A stretch of DNA of 64,000 nt from Caldilinea sp. CFX5 (GCA_021405325.1 QWII01000001.1:1-64000); one strand, 5' to 3'. Positions 54,176-62,583 are shown, counted from the first letter of the stretch. Program-made: numbers and translations. Notes: generated by a model from the sequence alone, not told the origin.

Positions 54176-55285
54176 ATGGTTAAAGAAAAACTACGTGTCG
54201 GTGTCGTCGGCACCAGTTGGTATGCCGATCTGATGCATCTGCCTGCGCTCAAAAGTCATCCACAAGTGCAGATTGCGGCGATTTGTGGCCGCAATCGTGA
54301 CCGTGCTGAGGCAATGGCGCAGAAGTATGAAATTCCGCAAGTCTTCACCGATTATCAAGCCATGATTGACCAAGCCGGGATCGACGCCCTGGTGGTGGCG
54401 ATTCCCGATGATTTACACTACCCGGTTACGATGGCGGCGCTGGATGCCGGTCTCCACGTTTTATGCGAAAAGCCGCTGGCCTTTACGCTCGAACAAGCGC
54501 AGCAAATGGTTGCGCGCGCAGAAGAGATGGGCGTCAAACACATGACCTATTTTACCTGGCGTTGGCTACCCGTCTTTCAATATCTCCATCGTCTCATTCA
54601 GGAAGGGTATCTGGGCCGCTGCTTCTATAGCCAATTTCGCTATGTGGGCGGCTTTGGGCGGAAGGGCCAATATCAATGGAAGTGGGATCGCCAACGCGGC
54701 TTAGGCATTTTGGGTGATCTCGGCGTGCATATGATCGACATGGCGCATTGGTGTCTTGGCGACATTGCCAAAGTCAGCGCCCATCTACCGACCTACATTG
54801 CGCGGCCGGGGGTTGCCGGCCAACCCCTTGAGCCGGCGAATGACGCGGCTTTACTCACCCTCCAATATGCCGACGGCAGTCAAGGCGTGATTCAGGTCAG
54901 CGCCGTGGCCCACCTGGGCAAGCGCAATTTAGAATGTCAGGTTGTGCTGTATGGCGAGGCTGGTACGCTGGAGGTAGATTTCAATTTTCACGATGGCTAT
55001 GTCATTCGCGGGGCCAGAAGCGGGGAAGAGCAAATCAAAGCGTTAGCGATTCCTGATGAGCTTCTCAAGGGCGTCGATCAAACTAGACCCTTCTTCGAGC
55101 AATTTGAGCAGATATTTATGGGACAGCCGGTTGGCACGCGTTTGTTCATCGACGCCATTCTCAACGACCAACCTGTCACACCCAGCTTTTATGATGGTCT
55201 TAAAGCCCAAGCCGTCATTGCGGCAGCGATGGCGGCGGATCGGTGCGAAGGTTGGGTTGCCGTCGAACATGGTATCGATTCATGA
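54176..55285 (+). CDS. Gfo/Idh/MocA family oxidoreductase, copy 2
   Basis: A 369-residue protein with nucleotide-binding domain VGVVGTSWYADLMHLPAL, the lysine motif CEKPLAF, and the catalytic-type motif GDLGVHMIDMAHWCLG (DxGxHxxD intact). It should be an active NAD(P)-dependent sugar or inositol dehydrogenase; the exact substrate is unknown. AAGAAGGTGAAAA precedes ATG 54176. It is followed by a family B repeat. Confidence 0.9.
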   Translation: MVKEKLRVGVVGTSWYADLMHLPALKSHPQVQIAAICGRNRDRAEAMAQKYEIPQVFTDYQAMIDQAGIDALVVAIPDDLHYPVTMAALDAGLHVLCEKPLAFTLEQAQQMVARAEEMGVKHMTYFTWRWLPVFQYLHRLIQEGYLGRCFYSQFRYVGGFGRKGQYQWKWDRQRGLGILGDLGVHMIDMAHWCLGDIAKVSAHLPTYIARPGVAGQPLEPANDAALLTLQYADGSQGVIQVSAVAHLGKRNLECQVVLYGEAGTLEVDFNFHDGYVIRGARSGEEQIKALAIPDELLKGVDQTRPFFEQFEQIFMGQPVGTRLFIDAILNDQPVTPSFYDGLKAQAVIAAAMAADRCEGWVAVEHGIDS

Positions 55286-55299
55286 GGGCAAACCAATAG

Positions 55300-55411
55300 A
55301 GGACTTACGCACAACTCGACCTCCGGGAGGTGGGCGCAACAGATTCCGTACGTGAAATGTCGTTTGCCCACCTCCCGGAGGTCTCGCTGCGACTCGTCTT
55401 GCGTAAGTCCT
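55300..55411. repeat. Dispersed inverted repeat, family B copy 2
   Basis: The ends AGGACTTACGCA (55300-55311) and TGCGTAAGTCCT (55400-55411) match the copy at 6256-6317. An inner pair GACCTCCGGGAGGTGGGC (55319-55336) matches inverted at 55366-55383. It lies between converging genes. Confidence 0.75.
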
Positions 55412-55430
55412 GACCAATAGCGTCATTGCG

Positions 55431-55712
55431 CTACATCGTGCTTAAATCCTTGTAGAATTCAGGGCCATGTTTTTTGCCGATCTTTAGCACTTCAACGATC
55501 AGCATGTCGTCCTCAATGCGATAAACGACTCGCCAGGCATCGAGCGCAACTTGCCACTTATCAGCATGTTGACCCTGTAGCTGTTTGGCTATCGCGGGGC
55601 GCGGATCGGTCAACAATTGATCGATGAGATGTAAGACACGTTGTCGAATGTGTCCAGGTAATTGTTGAATTTCGCGTGCCACGTGCTTGTCTATTTTAAG
55701 CTGGTATCGCAT
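55431..55712 (-). CDS. RelE/ParE family toxin
   Basis: A 93-residue toxin of the RelE/ParE fold: YQLKIDKHVAREIQQLPGHIRQRVLHLIDQL, LQGQHADKWQVALDAWRVVYRIEDDMLIVEVLKIGKKHG. The central RVVYRI strand and the terminal basic GKKHG are characteristic. Members cleave ribosome-bound mRNA or inhibit gyrase. The start overlaps the end of the antitoxin gene by 17 bases, so the two form an operon. Confidence 0.85.
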   Translation of the reverse strand: MRYQLKIDKHVAREIQQLPGHIRQRVLHLIDQLLTDPRPAIAKQLQGQHADKWQVALDAWRVVYRIEDDMLIVEVLKIGKKHGPEFYKDLSTM

Positions 55713-56067
55713 CGCGGGGGATCCTGGCTGGGCGGGTCTTTGTTATTGCATCAACGGCTGCATTTGAGTTGACCTCTTCATCGGTAGCCTGGATCCATGC
55801 TTGTAACATCTCTTCAGAAATATCAACCAATTCGCTCTGGCCCGTTGCGATGTTGAGTTCGGCTTCCAATGCCAAAATGGTGGCTTCATCATTTTCAAGA
55901 CGTTCGAGGATGCGATTCCACACAGTTGGATGGACCAAGACACCGGCTGCCTTGCCTTGACGCGTGAGCAAGATGTGCTGCTGCGCGAGTTGTTCAAAGA
56001 CATGGTCTGGATGTTTGCTCAATTCACTCACAGGGACTGTTGGCGGAATTTTGTATAGATCGGACAT
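55696..56067 (-). CDS. Phd/YefM-type antitoxin with long tail
   Basis: A 123-residue protein with a Phd/YefM N terminus (TVPVSELSKHPDHVFEQLAQQHILLTRQGKAAGVLVHPTVWNRI), followed by acidic helices (about 70-110) for toxin binding. It is first in the operon and overlaps the toxin gene. A 16-bp palindrome 55 bases upstream of the start is the likely operator. Confidence 0.8.
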   Translation of the reverse strand: MSDLYKIPPTVPVSELSKHPDHVFEQLAQQHILLTRQGKAAGVLVHPTVWNRILERLENDEATILALEAELNIATGQSELVDISEEMLQAWIQATDEEVNSNAAVDAITKTRPARIPRDAIPA

Positions 56068-56122
56068 AGTACGTTTTCCTCACTCCATTCTTGCTTGTGC
56101 TCTCACTTTCTTTTTCGACAAA

Positions 56123-56146
56123 GTAGAAAATTTTCTACCATTCTAC
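56123..56146. promoter_or_regulatory. Toxin-antitoxin operator palindrome
   Basis: GTAGAAAATTTTCTAC (56123-56138) is a perfect palindrome, followed by another TTCTAC half site (56141-56146). Its location upstream of the antitoxin gene fits autorepression by the toxin-antitoxin complex. Confidence 0.5.
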
Positions 56147-56161
56147 TGAAGCTGTTATCGA

Positions 56162-56329
56162 ATGTCAAGCAATATGATGGAGGAATTAGAGTTTGGCTTT
56201 TCGCAACTGCTCACCCAAAGCTATCTTTCCAGCAGCCAGCGAGCTGACCTGCTTGACTATCTCCACCAACTACAACAACATTATACCCAATGGGCCAGGC
56301 AGTGGATGTTACAACTTGCCGCCAATTAA
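56162..56329 (+). CDS. Small helical protein of 55 residues
   Basis: ATG 56162 opens a frame encoding MSSNMMEELEFGFSQLLTQ and continuing with Leu/Gln/Tyr-rich amphipathic helices (ADLLDYLHQLQQHYTQWARQW), ending at TAA 56327-56329. The sequence looks protein-like and could form a helical hairpin. It converges with the second STAND ATPase gene (24 bases between stops). There is no recognised family. The internal ATG 56174 is followed by a GGAGG, so the start remains uncertain. Confidence 0.4.
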   Translation: MSSNMMEELEFGFSQLLTQSYLSSSQRADLLDYLHQLQQHYTQWARQWMLQLAAN

Positions 56330-56353
56330 GGCGAGTTGCAGTTGTAACTGGTA

Positions 56354-59266
56354 TTATCCCGCTGTCGTCTCACTCAATAGCACACTTACCATCTCTTCCA
56401 AAGTACAGCTCTGCCCACGAGCGATAGCTGTGGCGCGCAGGTCAGCGGGCAACGCATCCTCAATTTTCGCCTGCAATTGGGCCGCTTTGTCCTTGAAGAA
56501 TTGCCAGGTTGCTTTGTGAGTGCGGACGCAGCAAAGTGCAGCAACCGCTAACGCCTGACGCTCCAAAGCGGCGGGGCCATCAAGCGTGTGACTTTCCTGC
56601 ACCAACCACTCGGCAACATAGTAGAAGCCGATCATCAAATTGAACAGATAGCCATGCTGCCATGCCCGCTGGATCGCCTCAACGAGCGCGTTGCGCGCCG
56701 CCTTTAGGTCGCCTGCCGATAAGTATGCAACCCCTAGATAATTGAGGCTCAGGGTCAGGTGAATTTGGTTATTGATTGCCCGTTCGATGGCAACGGCTTC
56801 CTGTGCGAGCGCAATGGCCTGCTCCACCTGACCCCTGTGGGCGAGCACCCAACTCAACTCTGCCTTACAAAAGCCAATCCCATTTTGCTTGCCCACTTCT
56901 GTGTAGAGGGCCAGTGCTTGGCGGACGTATTGTTCAGCAAAGGTCAGATCGTCCTCAACCCAGGCGGCTTGGCCTAAACAGTCCAAAACCCAGGCTTTTT
57001 CATGCGGCTTGTCCAACTGCTCACAGAGTGCCAAACCTTCGTGCCAATAGGCATCGGCTGCTGGATAATCGCCCGCGCACCAAATATTCCAGGCGAGAAA
57101 ATTCATCACAGAGGCAATGCGATCCGGTCGCCCCACCTGTCGCCAGAGTGCTAGGCTTTCCGTGCATTGACGGCAGCCCTCAACATAATCCGAAGTGCCA
57201 TTGGAAAGTAGATACAAAACATCAGCCATCCCGGCAAGATTGCCGCAACGTTGGCTAATGGCAAAGCTCTCCTGAAGATGTGTATGCGCCAATGTCAAGT
57301 CACCTAGATTTTCCGTGGCCCAACCCAAATAAAGTAGAGCTAACGAGCGTTCCCCATCGGCGGTGGTGAACAACAGTGCGTCTTGTAGGTGCTGTTCACC
57401 TTGGGCAAAATGGGTTAGCATCACCTCGCAGGCGCCTAGTCGCACCTGAACCTTTGCCCAAAGTGATTGCAGCGTTGATTGCGCCGCGCTCATGCCTGCT
57501 ATCTCAGCCTGTAATGCTACCGCTGTCTGAGCAAAAAGAGCGATACCGGTGCGAAAACGACTCGTGATATCACAAAAGAGAAAGAGCGCATGAACTGCCG
57601 CGGCCAACCAGTCAAACTCATGCTGGTCAACCGCCCACTGCCAGGCCGCGCTGATGTTGGCAAAGTCAGCGCGGAGAATATCCAGCGCGGTGCGTTGTTG
57701 GGGACTTTGGAGCCGTTCCTCCTGCTCGCTGAGTAGATGTAGGTAATAGTGACTATGCCGCCATTCGACTTGCCACAGTTCCTGTTCATCCGTTAAGGCT
57801 TGTTCTGCCGCAAATTGACGAACGGTTTCCAACAGGCGATAGCGGGTCTGCCCGTTCTGCTGATCCGCAATCACCAGCGATTTGTTGACCAGTTGCGCCA
57901 TGTGATTTAGCGAGCAGCCCGTCACCTCCGCTGCCGCCGCAAAGGTCCAACCGCCACTAAAGACCGACAAACACGCAAGTAAACATTGTTCTTGCGCAGT
58001 CAGCAAGCCATAGCTCCATTCCAGCGTGGCGTGCAAGGTCTGATGGCGCAAGGGCGCCGTGCGCGCCCCGCTGGTTAGAAGCTGAAAACGGCCATCGAAG
58101 GCGCCGTCTAGCCGCTTTGCCAGTTCTTCCACCGTAAAGATATTGATGCGGGCCGCGGCCATCTCCAGCGCTAGGGGAATGCCATCCAGCCGGCTGCAAA
58201 TGTGCGCCACGGCGGGGGTGTTGGCCGTCGTCAGGGCAAAGCCGGGCTGGCGGACACGGGCGCGTTCGACAAAGAGCGCCACCGCTTCAAACTGGGCCAG
58301 CGTTTCGGGTGTAAACGCTGGTTGTGCCGCGGCGGCTTGACCGTCCCAGCCGGTCCCGGTGTGTGGACGCGTCAGCGAAGGGACGCGCCAGGGCGTCTCG
58401 CCGCCGATAGTAAGCGCCTCACGGCTAGTCGCCAAGAGGGAAAGCTGCGGACACTGTTGGAGCAGCGTCTCGGTCAATTCGGCGCAGGCGTTAATCAAGT
58501 GTTCGCAGTTGTCTAGAATGAGCAATGTCTGTTTGGTGCCCAGATAGGCGAGCAAGCTCGCCAAGGGTGAACGCTCCGGCTGCTCCGGCACGCGCCAGAG
58601 ATCGAGGATGCGCTGGGGCAGTGCTTGCGGGTCGGTGAGTGGCACAAGGTCCACAAACCAAACGCCGTCGGAAAATTTTAGATTTTGGATTTGTGATTTT
58701 GGATTAACCGGTTGCGTCGCTACAGAATCCAAAATCACAAATCTAAAATCCAAAATCGCCTTGCCCACTTCCAGCGCCAGCCGCGTCTTGCCCACACCGC
58801 CGGCGCCGGTCAACGTCACCAAGCGATGATTGGCGATGAGTCGCGTAACCGCCATCACGGCCGCTGTCCGACCGACAAAACTGGTGAGCGCCGCCGGCAG
58901 GTTCGTGCGCGGCGTCGTTGTGACGGGTGGGTGTAGGATAGCGGACAAGGGTGGTTCGGGGATGTGGGTGCGCAGTTGTTGCAAAAGCCGCGCTTCGCTG
59001 GCATCCTCAGCGTGCAGGGGCGCCATGCCGGCGGCATCCAGCAAGTCATTGGCTTCCGCCACGGTCGTTAACACCGCCTGTTGGTGTAGCCAATCGATGA
59101 TCGCGCAGACCCGTTCCCGCGCTTGCACGCCATGCAGCCGTTCGCCCTTGCACATCTTGCCGATGATCGAGGGGTCTTGCAGAATGCCTTCCGCCAGCTT
59201 GGCCTGGCTCAAGCCATGTTTGCGGTGCAGATGTTGGCTGATGCGATCGCCAAATGGGTGACTCAT
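56354..59266 (-). CDS. HTH-STAND ATPase with TPR-like C terminus, paralog 2
   Basis: A 970-residue paralog of the 41689-44520 protein. The first 85 residues are nearly identical, the NB-ARC domain is very similar, and the TPR part is more diverged (Walker A TGAGGVGKTRLAL, Walker B LLILDNCEHL). It carries an extra stretch of about 21 residues (ILDFRFVILDSVATQ..SQIQNLKF) encoded by a palindromic repeat at 58675-58756. Immediately upstream, an ISAzo13-type element ends 13 bases before ATG 59266. It leaves the AAAGGAG ribosome-binding site but separates the gene from its old promoter. Different C-terminal repeats suggest a different ligand from its paralog. Confidence 0.85.
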   Translation of the reverse strand: MSHPFGDRISQHLHRKHGLSQAKLAEGILQDPSIIGKMCKGERLHGVQARERVCAIIDWLHQQAVLTTVAEANDLLDAAGMAPLHAEDASEARLLQQLRTHIPEPPLSAILHPPVTTTPRTNLPAALTSFVGRTAAVMAVTRLIANHRLVTLTGAGGVGKTRLALEVGKAILDFRFVILDSVATQPVNPKSQIQNLKFSDGVWFVDLVPLTDPQALPQRILDLWRVPEQPERSPLASLLAYLGTKQTLLILDNCEHLINACAELTETLLQQCPQLSLLATSREALTIGGETPWRVPSLTRPHTGTGWDGQAAAAQPAFTPETLAQFEAVALFVERARVRQPGFALTTANTPAVAHICSRLDGIPLALEMAAARINIFTVEELAKRLDGAFDGRFQLLTSGARTAPLRHQTLHATLEWSYGLLTAQEQCLLACLSVFSGGWTFAAAAEVTGCSLNHMAQLVNKSLVIADQQNGQTRYRLLETVRQFAAEQALTDEQELWQVEWRHSHYYLHLLSEQEERLQSPQQRTALDILRADFANISAAWQWAVDQHEFDWLAAAVHALFLFCDITSRFRTGIALFAQTAVALQAEIAGMSAAQSTLQSLWAKVQVRLGACEVMLTHFAQGEQHLQDALLFTTADGERSLALLYLGWATENLGDLTLAHTHLQESFAISQRCGNLAGMADVLYLLSNGTSDYVEGCRQCTESLALWRQVGRPDRIASVMNFLAWNIWCAGDYPAADAYWHEGLALCEQLDKPHEKAWVLDCLGQAAWVEDDLTFAEQYVRQALALYTEVGKQNGIGFCKAELSWVLAHRGQVEQAIALAQEAVAIERAINNQIHLTLSLNYLGVAYLSAGDLKAARNALVEAIQRAWQHGYLFNLMIGFYYVAEWLVQESHTLDGPAALERQALAVAALCCVRTHKATWQFFKDKAAQLQAKIEDALPADLRATAIARGQSCTLEEMVSVLLSETTAG
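58675..58756. repeat. Palindromic repeat inserted in a coding sequence
   Basis: Arms 58675-58705 and 58726-58756 (ATTTTAGATTTTGGATTTG type) are complementary with two mismatches around a 20-base loop. It is AT-rich inside a GC-rich gene, absent from the paralog, and keeps the frame open. Confidence 0.8.
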
Positions 59267-59279
59267 AAGGGGACTCCTT

Positions 59280-60642
59280 TAGGGTCTGTCCAGAAATAAC
59301 CTAGATGAGTTATAGGTGAGGAAGAATGGTATAGTTCCATTCGCCATACCAAGCATCCGGTTCAAGATTGACGTGAGCCAGTTGTTGTTCGGACACGCGC
59401 CGATTGGTGGGATAGGACCGCTTATCCAAACGACTGTAGACCTGAAGTCCGGTGCGGGTGGTGGTAGCGGCAATGAGTTCAACAATGACTTGATGGGTGA
59501 CCAGCGGCTTGCCTCGCCAATTTTGGGTGATAAAGGAAAAAAGGCGATGCTCAATTTTGTTCCACTTGCTGGTGCCAGGCGGGAGATGGCAAACGGTAAT
59601 CGGCAACTGGAGTTCATCAGCGAGTTGCTGCAATTCCACTTTCCAAAGGCGAACGCGATAGCCATTACTGCCGCCACCATCGGCCATGATGAGCAGTGAG
59701 GTGGCGTTGGGGTAGAGTGGGTGGCCGAGTTCCTGATACCAAGTGCGAATGGTCGCCACGGCAAATTCAGCCGTATCATGACTGATGCCAACACTCACCC
59801 AGGCTTCATTCTCGGCCAAATCATAGACGCCGTACGGGATGGCGGTGCCGGTCGCTTGCGAGGGGAAGTCATGGACATTGACACATTCCGGATCGCCTTG
59901 GCGGCGTAACTCCCGCCCGCCATTTTTGAAAGAACCGACCAGTTCTTTCTTCTTGGTGTCCACCGAAATGGCCGGTTGCCCAGCCGCAAGCTGGCGGCGC
60001 ACCGTTTCGTTGATGTGTTCAAACTGCGCATTGCGGTCTGGATGTTGGGTGCCTTCTTGCTTTTTGCGATTGCCTTGCAGGCTATATCCCAGTTTTTGCA
60101 AAAGCTGGGCCAAGGTATGCTTGCTGAGGGGATAGCCTTGCTCCGCCAGGGCTTGCACCAAGTTCCGTTGACTACGCGCTGTCCACAGCAAGGGCGATTC
60201 GGGATCGCCACGCGTGGTTGACTCGACTAATTGCTTCAGCGTAGGTAGCAACGCTGGATACTTTTCGGTTAGCCGCTTGCGACCCCCACCGGGCTGGCGG
60301 CTCCGCTGGGGTGGCAAGTTCGGGGCTTCGCCCGCTTCAATCGCTTGGCATTCCGCTACGCCTTGACGCACTGTCATGGTTGACAGGCCCGTGGCTCGAC
60401 TCACCGCAGCGATGCCCCCATAGCCGAAAGCTAGGGCTTCGCACCCGGCGAACAGCCGTCGACTGCGTTCCGTTTGTGTGCCTTGTAAGCTTTGGTAGCG
60501 CATTTGGATCTCGGCTTCCGCTCTTTGCCGTTCTGCCATCGTTTTTGTTGGTGTCATTGGCTCTGCTTTCTCCTTATCGGGCTAGCTTATCATATGACAC
60601 CTTTTTTGAAAAATCATCTAGGTTATTTCTGGACAGACCCTA
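59280..60642. mobile_element. ISAzo13-type insertion sequence
   Basis: A complete element with 28-bp perfect terminal inverted repeats (59281-59308 and 60614-60641, AGGGTCTGTCCAGAAATAAC type) around one transposase gene. TA dinucleotides at both borders (59280-59281 and 60641-60642) fit a TA target. Nothing suggests decay, so it was probably recently active. It lies directly in front of the STAND ATPase gene at 59266. Confidence 0.9.
59310..60557 (-). CDS. ISAzo13 family DDE transposase
   Basis: A 415-residue protein. The N-terminal helix-turn-helix contains GYGGIAAVSRATGLSTMTVRQGV. The DDE core has AISVDTKKKELVGSFKNGG, LLIMADGGGSNGYRVRLWK and LPPGTSKWNKIEHRLFSFI for the Asp, Asp and Glu positions. 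The length and motifs match ISAzo13-type transposases. ATG 60557 lies 57 bases inside the right inverted repeat. Confidence 0.9.
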   Translation of the reverse strand: MTPTKTMAERQRAEAEIQMRYQSLQGTQTERSRRLFAGCEALAFGYGGIAAVSRATGLSTMTVRQGVAECQAIEAGEAPNLPPQRSRQPGGGRKRLTEKYPALLPTLKQLVESTTRGDPESPLLWTARSQRNLVQALAEQGYPLSKHTLAQLLQKLGYSLQGNRKKQEGTQHPDRNAQFEHINETVRRQLAAGQPAISVDTKKKELVGSFKNGGRELRRQGDPECVNVHDFPSQATGTAIPYGVYDLAENEAWVSVGISHDTAEFAVATIRTWYQELGHPLYPNATSLLIMADGGGSNGYRVRLWKVELQQLADELQLPITVCHLPPGTSKWNKIEHRLFSFITQNWRGKPLVTHQVIVELIAATTTRTGLQVYSRLDKRSYPTNRRVSEQQLAHVNLEPDAWYGEWNYTILPHL

Positions 60643-60665
60643 AGTTCAATTCAACGCGCGCGTTG

Positions 60666-60727
60666 CAAAGTGTCCACGATCTGGACAGAAAAGACCCTTG
60701 ATCTGGACAACCAATGTGGGATATTGT
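60666..60727 (+). promoter_or_regulatory. Promoter-like element, family E copy 3
   Basis: CAAAGTGTCCACGATCTGG starts at 60666, just 24 bases beyond the IS border. The second GATCTGGACA lies at 60700-60709, and the -10-like TATTGT at 60722-60727 keeps the 12-base spacing. It faces the FAD oxidase gene with a leader of about 66 bases. Confidence 0.5.
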
Positions 60728-60799
60728 AGCACATCATCGACGAATCATCCAGCCACTGCTTCTACGTTACCTAAATTTCAGTTCAAAAAGGAGAGTACG

Positions 60800-62191
60800 A
60801 TGACCAATCTACAACCCGCTGCGCTTGAACAGTTCCGCACCAGCTTGCGCGGGCGACTTCTCGCGTCGGACGACGCTGACTATGCGACGGCACGCAAGGT
60901 CTATAACGCGATGATCGACAAGCGCCCGACGCTCATCGCCTGCTGTCACGATGTGGCCGATGTGATCGCCGCGGTCAATTTCGCCCGTGACAACCATTTG
61001 CTGCTGGCGGTGCGCGGCGGCGGTCACAATGGTGGCGGCCTGGGGATCTGCGACGATGGTCTGGTGATCGATCTTTCGGCCATGCGCGCTGTGCAGGTTG
61101 ACCCCGCCGCGCGCACTGTCCGTGTTGCCGGCGGTTGTGTCTGGGGTGATGTGGATCAGGCCACCCATCCCTATGGTCTGGCGACGCCGACTGGCATCAT
61201 CTCGACCACGGGGGTCGGCGGCCTCACATTGGGCGGCGGGGTCGGGAACCTGGCGCGCAAGTGTGGCCTCACCATTGACAATCTGCTGGCAGTGGAGATG
61301 GTGCTGGCCGACGGCAGCACGGTCACGGCCAACGCCAGCGAGCATCCCGATCTCTTCTGGGCCGTGCGCGGTGGCGGCGGCAACTTCGGCGTTGTGACGT
61401 CGTTCCTGTTCAAGCTGCATCCGATCCATACCAACTACGCGGGTCCAATGATCTGGCCGCTGGAACAAGCCAAAGCGATTATGCAATGGTATCGTGAATT
61501 TCTGCCCAGCGCACCGGATGATCTCAACGGCTGGTTCGGCTTTGTCACTGTCCCGGCGGTTGCGCCTTTCCCGGAACCGGCGCAGGGCAAGAAGATGGCG
61601 GTGATTTTCTGGTGCTACACCGGCCCGTTGGAGAACGCCGAAGCCATCTTCCAGCCGATCCGCACGCGCTTCGGACCACCAGCCGTAGACTTTGTCGGCC
61701 CCATTCCTCACCCGGCCATGCAAAGCATGTTCGACGCTCTCTACCCGCCAGGACTGCAATGGTACTGGCGCGGCGACTATGTGCAGGAACTCTCGGATGC
61801 GGCCATTGACAAACATCTCGCCTTTGCCCAAGAAATGCCGACGCCCCTCTCCACCATGCACTTGTATCCAATCGACGGCGCCGCCGGTCGTGTGGGCGCC
61901 AGTGACACGCCGTGGGCCTACCGTGAGGCCAAATGGGCGGGCGTCTTTGCTGGCGTAGACCCCGACCCGGCGAACGCCGCCAAGATCCGCGACTGGACGG
62001 TGAGCTATCAGCAGGCGCTCCACCCCTATTCGATGGGCGGTTCCTATATCAACTTTATGATGGAAGAGGGCCAGGAGCGGATTCGCGCCACCTATCGCCA
62101 AAATTATGACCGCTTGACCAGGGTCAAGGCCCAATACGATCCGGACAATCTCTTCCGGGTGAACCAGAACATCAAGCCGGCAACGGGATGA
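60800..62191 (+). CDS. FAD-linked oxidase (berberine-bridge enzyme type)
   Basis: A 463-residue flavoprotein of the PCMH/BBE class. VRGGGHNGGG carries the His that covalently binds FAD. TPTGIISTTGVGGLTLGGGVGNLARK and EMVLADGSTV complete the FAD domain. The C-terminal BBE segment with YINFMMEEGQERIRATYRQNYDRL, then YDPDNLFRVNQNI, is typical. These enzymes oxidise sugars, alkaloids or alcohols with O2. AAAAAGGAG precedes ATG 60800. A 441-codon open frame on the opposite strand is a shadow of its codon bias. Confidence 0.9.
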   Translation: MTNLQPAALEQFRTSLRGRLLASDDADYATARKVYNAMIDKRPTLIACCHDVADVIAAVNFARDNHLLLAVRGGGHNGGGLGICDDGLVIDLSAMRAVQVDPAARTVRVAGGCVWGDVDQATHPYGLATPTGIISTTGVGGLTLGGGVGNLARKCGLTIDNLLAVEMVLADGSTVTANASEHPDLFWAVRGGGGNFGVVTSFLFKLHPIHTNYAGPMIWPLEQAKAIMQWYREFLPSAPDDLNGWFGFVTVPAVAPFPEPAQGKKMAVIFWCYTGPLENAEAIFQPIRTRFGPPAVDFVGPIPHPAMQSMFDALYPPGLQWYWRGDYVQELSDAAIDKHLAFAQEMPTPLSTMHLYPIDGAAGRVGASDTPWAYREAKWAGVFAGVDPDPANAAKIRDWTVSYQQALHPYSMGGSYINFMMEEGQERIRATYRQNYDRLTRVKAQYDPDNLFRVNQNIKPATG

Positions 62192-62318
62192 GCGATGCGC
62201 TCCTTAGCTGAATCCATGCCTATATCCTGCTGCGTTGGTAACGAAAACGCCAACGGCCGTGAAGGAGAACTGCTTCACGGCCCTTTTTATCCAGCAACGT
62301 GCGTGACTATGCGCGTAA

Positions 62319-62380
62319 CAAAGTGTCCACGCTCTGGACAGAAAAGAGCCTTGATCTAGACAGCGATGGTGTGGCATAGT
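62319..62380 (+). promoter_or_regulatory. Promoter-like element, family E copy 4
   Basis: CAAAGTGTCCACGCTCTGG starts at 62319. The second repeat GATCTAGACA (one change) is at 62353-62362, and CATAGT is at 62375-62380 with the same 12-base spacing. The upstream GTGCGTGACTATGCGCGTAA is shared with copy 2. Confidence 0.5.
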
Positions 62381-62460
62381 TTATCACATGGTGCGGCAAT
62401 TCAAGCATGGCAAAGCTGATGTTAAACGGTGACTTAATCGATGGGTGCATTTCACTTTTA

Positions 62461-62583
62461 CAGCAGCAGGGTTCAAACCCGCTCCTGACAGCGAGAAGCC
62501 GCCTCAGCGGCTGACTCAACACTGTCCCAGCCGCCTCAGCGGCTTCTCGCTGTTAGTCGGCAGTTTCAACTGCTGTGCTGCGC
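62461..62583. repeat. Dispersed inverted repeat, family D copy 2
   Basis: CAGCGAGAAGCCGC (62489-62502) pairs with 62539-62552; each arm also contains its own GCCGC/GCGGC hairpin. The outer parts match copy 1 at 38783-38892. As with copy 1, it lies between element E and a gene start. The rest of 62192-62635 shows a short hairpin after the oxidase gene (near 62253-62285) and nothing else. Confidence 0.75.

Noticed and set aside
60809..62134. 441-codon open frame on the minus strand
   Set aside because: It mirrors the FAD oxidase gene, has Arg/Gly/His-rich composition and no recognisable domain or ribosome-binding site; it is an antisense shadow.
38710..62380. Element E as simple IS termini
   Set aside because: No inverted partner end, target duplication or transposase accompanies any copy, all face a gene, and copy 3 merely lies near an unrelated IS. 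Kept as an alternative in the finding rather than the main call.
62465..62485. tRNA T-arm-like GGTTCAAACCC
   Set aside because: No acceptor, D or anticodon arm fits around it; it is the outer part of repeat family D, and copy 1 has a diverged version.
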